From contig JAODUP010000406.1 in assembly GCA_025642065.1 (NCBI GenBank), positions 282,001 through 346,000 of the forward strand: DNA of 64,000 bases, given 5' to 3'. Source of the DNA: Paralvinella palmiformis (lineage: Eukaryota > Annelida > Polychaeta > Terebellida > Alvinellidae). A model generated the notes under the pieces. The model had not been told where the DNA came from. It saw only the letters and a list, made by a program, of their open reading frames with translations, and did not search any database. Below, piece by piece: positions 58,400 through 64,000 of this stretch. The translations under genes were made by a program, and so were the position numbers. Numbering within the stretch: position 1 is the stretch's first letter; every line of letters starts with the position of its first letter.

Positions 58400-58405
58400 A
58401 ATAAA
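58400..58405 (+). terminator. candidate poly(A) signal of LDB
   Basis: AATAAA about 1.4 kb past the stop. Confidence 0.45.
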
Positions 58406-58675
58406 ATTCGCTGTACAGCTTTCAGTTTCGGCTTGTTTTCGCGCCCACGATTAGACCGAGACGAGAACTGGATCAAAAATAACTTATTGCAAGTGTTGCC
58501 AGCCTTTACAGTAGTTAGAGAAGTGCGCCGCAAACCTCCAGATTCGAATCCAACTCGTATCTGTGTTTGGGGATGGGATGTCCCTAGTCGCTAAGTTTGA
58601 CCAGGACGGAAGCTGAACAAACCCTCCACTAGTAGCACTCGTGAAGTAATTATCATAATGTTTTGACTGGTTGAA

Positions 58676-59166
58676 GATCAGTGTTGGCGAGTGGACGTGC
58701 TAATAGGTCGATAATGTTAGATTCGCAGAGTGCTTTGACACGGTGTGTTTGTTTGTCTAATATGTGAGCACTTGGCTGACGTGTGTGTGTTTTAGCTGTG
58801 TGTAATAAGGCACAGAGAATCTCGAACCGTGAATTCACACTCTGGACGATTCTTCAGGGGACTGAATCCAGTGGAGACTTTTCATGCTGAGACGTGTAAA
58901 ATCTCACCAGTCCCTAAGCCACCAAGCAACAAAAAGCGAATCAACTACAGCCTTGGTGTCTGGGAGTAAAACACCCAAGTCAGATCATGGCAGCTGTGAA
59001 ACTGTTTAGATTAATTATCTAAGCAGCCCTATTGAACATCAGTGTTGGCGAGTGGGAGTGGTAGTTTTAGGTCGCTGATGTTAGATTCTCGCAGTGCTTT
59101 GACACGGTGTCTTTGTTGGTATAATATGTGAGCACTTGGCTGACGTGTCTTGTGTGTGTGTTAGCA
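58676..59166 (+). repeat. direct duplication of about 125 bp, 361-base offset
   Basis: atcagtgttggcgagtgg, gtgctttgacacggtgt and taatatgtgagcacttggct occur in the same order at 58676-58796 and 59037-59166, with scattered differences. The segment between is unique. Confidence 0.92.
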
Positions 59167-59952
59167 GAAAATTTATAAAATTGGCCACGTACAGGAATGT
59201 GAATTGTCGTCGATAACCGGTTGGCCGAAAATTTTAATTATATTATTTGATTATTTAATGATTTACGAATCACACTGTAGCATTCCCGACGAGTGTAATA
59301 AGGGGAAAATATATACTTCAATATAAACTATATAAATCAAATAATCTACCATTTTACAGTTGTATCTCTTTATTACCGATGGCAATTAATCTTTTTGGTG
59401 AACCGAAATATCTTAATTTAAGAGAAAACAAACCTTTTTTATATTTAAAAATTACTGTTCGTTTTGACCGGAAACAGATCACACAAAAAAGACTCCAGGA
59501 GACCACATTTACGTAGAAAAGTGGAAAAAGTTAACCCCGTTTATATGTATATATATATTTATACACGAGGTTTTTTTCTTCGCCTCGTAAAACATTTCTT
59601 AAAACAAATTCTGATAAATAATCGGACCATAATCTGCATGTTCATAAAAATTGCTATTGAAGCTTTCTCCGAATTCACCCAGGAAATCTTAAACATTAAA
59701 AACAAATTCTGCTCTTGTGGAAATGTAAAAATGGTCTTATAAATATAGGCAAAGTAAGACATAAAAAGATATCTAGACTACGTGCGTATGAATAAATAAA
59801 TACAAATTCGTGGAAACTAAAATCTTTTCAAAACATTTGTTGGTTGGCTTGTTATGAATAGGGATGCTAGAATTTTGTGACAAACCGTGCTCTAGCTGGA
59901 GTGTATTCGGGGGGGGGGGGGTCTTTAATGTCGGCCTTTATTTTCATCAAGT

Positions 59953-60057
59953 CCGTGGAGACGGCAGCGCCATTTAACGTGGTCACCCACCCACGATGCT
60001 GTGAGCCGAGAAATTAATCCCTGAAAAGTGCTTAACTGCTAGACCACCGGAGCTCAC
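59953..60057 (-). mobile_element. SINE family B, partial copy
   Basis: - strand head and first half: complement of gtgagctccggtggtctagc and aaatggcgctgccgtctcca, with a deletion between the head and the cttttcagggattaatttct word. Confidence 0.8.
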
Positions 60058-60288
60058 TCACTATCCGTACATAAACCGCTTCTGTATATTTATACTCGGT
60101 GCCTACCGAAATGGACTCGGTAGTGTGGTCAGTCGCATATCTCTAACGCCTGGGTTCAAATCCCAGATCAGTTATTTTCCTGTGGGGTTGGCCTATATTT
60201 CGCCTCGACTCATTTATTTCCCCCACTCGGTCTATATCTAGCTATTGCGTACACAACGGTGGCAACAAACAAAACGGCAACAAATCGA

Positions 60289-60557
60289 AATACGAACACC
60301 CCGAACTTGGCTACGGTCAAGTTGTGCACACGGTACGATAAAATATGAAACATCCACCACGCATCGGACTTAAATACGCTGGGATTTCGTCTAGAGTGGC
60401 AGTGACGTCCTTATGTTTAAAGCATATCATGCCGAGAACTGGCCATAGGATAACAATACCATAACAAGTAAAGGGGTTCCTACTAACAGACTGTAAAATA
60501 GCCACACTTCACATTTAATGAGCTCTTCCTCTGTAGCCAAGTTCGGGTGTTCGTATT
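60289..60557. mobile_element. 269-bp MITE with 26-bp terminal inverted repeats
   Basis: Left aatacgaacaccccgaactt plus ggctac (60289-60314) and right gtagccaagttcgggtgttc plus gtatt (60533-60557) are reverse complements except for one missing G. No coding content. Confidence 0.88.
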
Positions 60558-60571
60558 ACATTAACGTACAG

Positions 60572-61477
60572 CAGGGGCGAGGAATTGGAGTGGGAAAATC
60601 ACAAGTTTAAAAGTGTAATCTTTCTCATGGGAGGACTCCATGTCTGCTTAAGAAGCACTGGGCAACATATGGACTGTGCAGGACTGGACGACCTATGGGA
60701 CTGGGACAGGTGTATATGCAGTAGATTCCTGCACGGGTTGGAAAGCTGAACCCAAACTTGACCCAACCCGCAACTACTCAACCCACACCCAATCCCACAA
60801 ATCTCAACCCATACCTAACCCAACCCACAAGGCTGTAACCCGTGCCCAACCCACAAGAATGGAGTCCGAACACGACACATGCGCAATTCCGGTTATTATG
60901 ATAATTGATTGAAAAACGAACTCAACTTTTCCATTGTAACTTATTCACATCTTTATAGTAAAATCTTGTATTATCCTATAGTGACTATTTATTATGATGA
61001 ATAGCACTATTCATAAATAGGACGTTATTTACACTAGACGATTTCAAAGTGGATCTCCTAGCAGATACAACATGGCCAGCCAGGCTGAAGTTTCGCTCAT
61101 TAGCAGCACTTGTGGGCATGACCCAGAGGACGTTCCTTACAATACACGACATTGACGGATATCCAGTTGTGTGTTCCTTCCACAACTATAGTACACAAGA
61201 ACAGCCTTTTACTACATCCGGTTGATAGGCCTGAAGCTCTCCAATTTGTGGCTGTTGATTCATTTCATCATCGAATTCGTCCAGGTGTCGTCGCTTCTGT
61301 GAAGGTGGTTGATCACTGTTGTTGACAGACATTTGGTGGTGACACGGGGACTCCATCTACCACAAGTCCAAATTCTTTCCAAACATCAGACTTTCCCTTA
61401 CTACAAAATCTAATTTTATATTCTCCAGACTTCAAACTTGATGTAACCGAGCTAGTCGTAAATTTGGCAGCAGCCAT
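60572..61477 (-). mobile_element. collapsed hAT element (possible left terminus to transposase start)
   Basis: caggggcgaggaattgg at 60572 looks like an hAT-type terminus (CAGGGG..). Subterminal acccaaccc repeats follow at 60765-60860, and the - strand transposase remnant occupies 60985-61477. No matching right terminus was found, so the right border is open. Confidence 0.5.
60985..61477 (-). pseudogene. hAT-family transposase remnant (N-terminal BED start fused to C-terminal dimerisation region)
   Basis: - strand. From ATG at 61477: MAAAKFTTSSVTSSL to KSDVWKEFGLVVD, resembling the start of a BED zinc finger (W..F pattern), then a stop near 61313. A shifted frame continues DQPPSQKRRHLDEFDDEMNQ, and after one TAG reads WKEHTTGYP and PTSAANERNFSLAGHVVSAR then RSTLK, the hAT C-terminal dimerisation motif (PTSA..ER.FS.AG...S.RR..L). 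The whole catalytic middle is missing, so it cannot encode an active transposase. Confidence 0.8.
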
Positions 61478-61899
61478 GATTATCAGTAGCAATAGTTGAA
61501 ATAAAATCACGTCTATTCAAAACATAAGAGTACCTCCAATCAGTTAGAATACAATAAATGTCTTCAATAAAACACAATATCTACTAATATCCAATAATAA
61601 CAAATATCCCTCAGCATGTATCAGCAATGAAAGAAGGAAGTGTGACTGACTTAGTTTTTCTCATATCTTATATAACAAGATATGTATCGCTTGATAGCAT
61701 TTGAAGACACATTAGGAGTACAGGTAAATGTGTATAAGCAGTCTTACTAATTAACAGCTGTAACAACGCAACACCTCTCTGTAAAGAGACCCAGACACTA
61801 ACCACACACTGCTATTATAACAGGTTCCTTTTTAACTGTTTAAACTCGAGATAGATGTTAGCTACATAAACACATACTGGCCCAATTCTGTGAGGGGCG

Positions 61900-61901
<2 letters not shown>

Positions 61902-61951
<50 letters not shown>
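61902..61951. repeat. (AT)n microsatellite
   Basis: Uninterrupted TA run of about 48 bases. Confidence 0.95.
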
Positions 61952-61954
<3 letters not shown>

Positions 61955-61978
61955 TAAACTCACTTTTATGTCAACTAT

Positions 61979-62350
61979 AGTGAGCTCTGGTGGCCTAGCG
62001 GTTAAGCACCCGGCACTTGGTGCCAACGGTCACAGGTTCGAACCCAGCAAGAGGTCGAAACTTTTCCAGGGATTAATTTCTCGCCTCACTACATCGTGGG
62101 TGGCTGACCACGTTAAATGGCGCTGCCGTCTCCACTGAATTATTTAAAATAAAGGGGGACGTTAAAAACCCTCTGAGGACGTAAAACACTCTGGCAGTGA
62201 CCACCCTCAGGGTATTTCGGCTCCATGTTTCCGTACTGCTCCCCTGTGAGTGGTGGGGGAGGAGTTTCCTCAACCACTCCAACATAGAGGCTTTGGTGAT
62301 TAAGCGACAGCCTGGGGATTCTCCCCGAACAACAAAACCAAACCAAAACC
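61979..62350 (+). mobile_element. full-length SINE family B with 11-bp target duplication
   Basis: Head gtgagctctggtggcctagc, body and aacaaaaccaaaccaaaacc tail as in 28669-29032, to which it is almost identical. Flanked by atgtcaactat at 61968-61978 and 62351-62361. Confidence 0.95.
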
Positions 62351-62739
62351 ATGTCAACTATGGGACCTGGCTGAAAGTTGGTTTTGTGGTGGGGTACGTG
62401 GCATTAGAGTGGGGCATATTCGACGGTGAATCTTAGGAGGTGGTTCGTTACACGTGGCTTTTGATCCTATGTTAACCCCAACTATCACTTTATTTCATCT
62501 CTGATCGTACTATCAACACCGTCATGATCGCTACCTAATGACCATCACAACTTAATTCACAGATTATCAGAAACAGTTCACTGTCAGTGTGTGGAGGTAA
62601 TAGCTGGTAGTATTTATTTGGCAATGTATGGTATTCGTATTGCGTAAGCATTGGCATTGGCTGCATAACGGGAGGCGGCTGAGCATATGTTTTGGATTTA
62701 AAATAAATAAAACCCATATTTGTTCAAGCAACCGATACA

Positions 62740-62830
62740 CAACCCAACCCACAAGACAACTACTCGAACCCAACCCACAAGACAACAACCCGAACCCAAC
62801 CTACAAGACTTAAACCCAACCCGTGACCCG
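62740..62830 (+). repeat. acccaacccacaagacaac tandem words
   Basis: Three to four copies of acccaacccacaagac(a)ac. The same word family occurs at 60765-60860 in the hAT remnant, in the same orientation. Confidence 0.8.
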
Positions 62831-62869
62831 AAGAAAAAACCCGAACCGTGCAGCCAACACCACTCAGAC

Positions 62870-64000
62870 TATGCTGGATGGCAAGGAGTGCTACCGTCGT
62901 ATCAGCGGACATCAAATTACATATGAAGCTCTCTGGCACCTCAAGTGGTCAATGTTCAAGTCATGGCTGGCTGAACATGATCATGATGTGGCAGTTAAAC
63001 TTCATGTTGTGGTCAGCTTATATGAGCATGGTTGAGATCTTGCTGGACTTCATCAGAGCTGAGAGGGATGGAAACTGGATTCTACACCTAGAAGCATTCA
63101 CCGCAATGCTGCCATGGCTCACAATATATGACCACACAAACTAAGCACGATATGGCCTATTCACCTTACAAACACGAAACTCACCGAGAAGATAGCACCA
63201 GACATCGAAGCAGAGTTTCTTGACGATTCAACCAAGTCTCTGCTGATCAGGCAACTGAGTGGATCAACAGGACATGTAAGATGCTTAATGGCATTATCGG
63301 CACCAAAAGAAATGACCAAGCCAGAGATAAATGTTTGTGTCACGTGGTCAGAACGATCGCGCATTTCACAAGAAACCAGGTCGCTCTTTAATCTAGAAGA
63401 TGACGATGAGGAGACTGTTTACTACCGTTCTGACAGTTTTCCTTCTTGAACAAGGCCTGATGCTGATGATGTGAAAAAGCCTGCTACGCAACTTCGAGGA
63501 TTTAATGTGTCCAGGTTGCACTTAAAATCAGCAGAAGAGGACGGAGACGCATAATCAGAGATTATGGATAAACCTCTGGTGTCCGTGGCAACAAAAGACA
63601 CTGCACGATGTGAGGTAGTCAGTCATTATTTAACTGTAGAAGAGGGAGATGTGCAGGCAGTCATTACCAATGTGAAGGAACGACTAGCGGAGGGAACCAC
63701 AGTGTTCTATGATACACCAAAGAAGCACCAATCAAACACTTCTGCTGACCTGTACAAAGCTAAATTGTCTACTGTACAGAATGTAGAGAAAACAATCAAT
63801 GCTGACAGGAAGCCACTGCAGCGTCTGCTCAATGTTGTCATCGCAGGTCGAACAGTAGAAATGGTGAATATGCTTAAGCATGGGCTGTCTCCATTCCCAG
63901 CACAAGTCTAGAGAAGAGATCAACACAACATCGAAGGCAGATTTGATCAGCATCTTGATGGCTGGACATCACGCTTCCTCTGATATGCCAGATGCTGACA
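62870..64000 (+). pseudogene. degenerate transposon-type protein, cut by window end
   Basis: Split frames carry fragments I recognise from a multicopy uncharacterised protein common in invertebrate genomes: LLDFIRAERDGNWILHLEAF then AMLPW..YDHTNYA; DQATEWINRTCKMLNGIIG; and RCEV, LLNVVIAG...MLKHGLSPFP, then a frame shift to ISILMAG-like and PDAD. At least three frame changes and several stops lie between them, so this copy is dead. The longest intact piece is + 63564-63911. The family name and transposon class are not certain. Confidence 0.6.

Larger units (their letters stand above)
41486..58405 (+). other. LDB: LDB/CLIM/Chip gene, full span from first recognised exon to poly(A) signal
   Basis: LIM-domain-binding nuclear adaptor: dimerises through its N-terminal conserved domain and binds LIM-homeodomain and LMO proteins through a C-terminal LIM interaction domain, linking enhancers and promoters. 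Nine coding exons joined at GT-AG borders give 413 residues. Layout: N-terminal tail 1-18, LDB conserved/dimerisation domain about 19-245, NLS KRRKRK at 252-257, Ser/Asn/Pro linker, LIM interaction domain 295-326, Pro/Gly-rich tail. The summed coding length including stop is 1242 bases, divisible by three. It looks like the single invertebrate orthologue of vertebrate LDB1 and LDB2; the RHHTHFMGQPDYRLYE segment is closer to my memory of LDB2. Confidence 0.96.
56997..58405 (+). other. LDB 3' UTR (probable extent)
   Basis: No coding frame. Contains the (TG)n microsatellite 57050-57112 and ends at AATAAA 58400-58405, the first canonical signal I noticed. The true cleavage site is unproven. Confidence 0.55.

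Noticed and set aside
60572..62830. a complete hAT element bounded by the acccaaccc arrays at 60765 and 62740
   Set aside because: The two arrays are in the same orientation, whereas hAT subterminal sequences should be inverted, and no matching right terminus was seen.

Overview
This is a stretch of animal nuclear DNA: AT-rich, split by GT-AG introns, and full of microsatellites and tRNA-derived SINEs. The release factor, LZTS and LDB proteins are bilaterian in type. The repeat landscape (several tRNA-headed SINE families, CACTCACTC-type tails, very many AC/AT/GT microsatellites) suggests a lophotrochozoan, most likely a marine mollusc such as a gastropod. That placement is inference from style, not a species identification.

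Three host genes are supported. (1) The last two coding exons of translation termination factor eRF1 lie at 287-1071 on the + strand; the rest is off the left edge. (2) An LZTS-family gene (leucine zipper putative tumor suppressor, Fez1 coiled-coil domain) lies on the - strand at 3839-11711, tail-to-tail with eRF1. Its three coding exons join in phase 0 into about 801 residues. (3) A complete LDB/CLIM/Chip gene (LIM-domain-binding cofactor) lies on the + strand from 41548 to 56996. Its nine coding exons join in frame into 413 residues (414 with an alternative acceptor). Each exon boundary was placed by reading splice sites and codon phase against remembered family sequences.

Between LZTS and LDB (about 11.7-41.5 kb) I find no convincing coding sequence. 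The interval holds a CpG-rich block (16.6-18.4 kb) that may be the LZTS promoter side, SINEs of at least five families, MITE-like inverted-repeat elements, an inverted pair of complex palindromic elements (26.0-27.8 kb), two palindromes with AT-microsatellite loops, and a promoter-like spot near 29.8 kb. LDB intron 1 holds a minisatellite with a 50-base period and a second CpG-rich block (44.4-46.7 kb) that could be an internal promoter. Right of LDB are its 3' UTR, a 125-bp direct duplication, a short MITE, a collapsed hAT transposase remnant (60985-61477, - strand), a full-length SINE with target duplications, and a degenerate transposon-type reading frame running off the right edge.

I did not find an unprecedented system. 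The best leads are the tandem NAGNAG acceptor in LDB, the CpG-rich blocks, the S-I-C terminus of LZTS, the foldback SINE, the SINE insertions with visible target duplications, and the inverted palindromic element pair.
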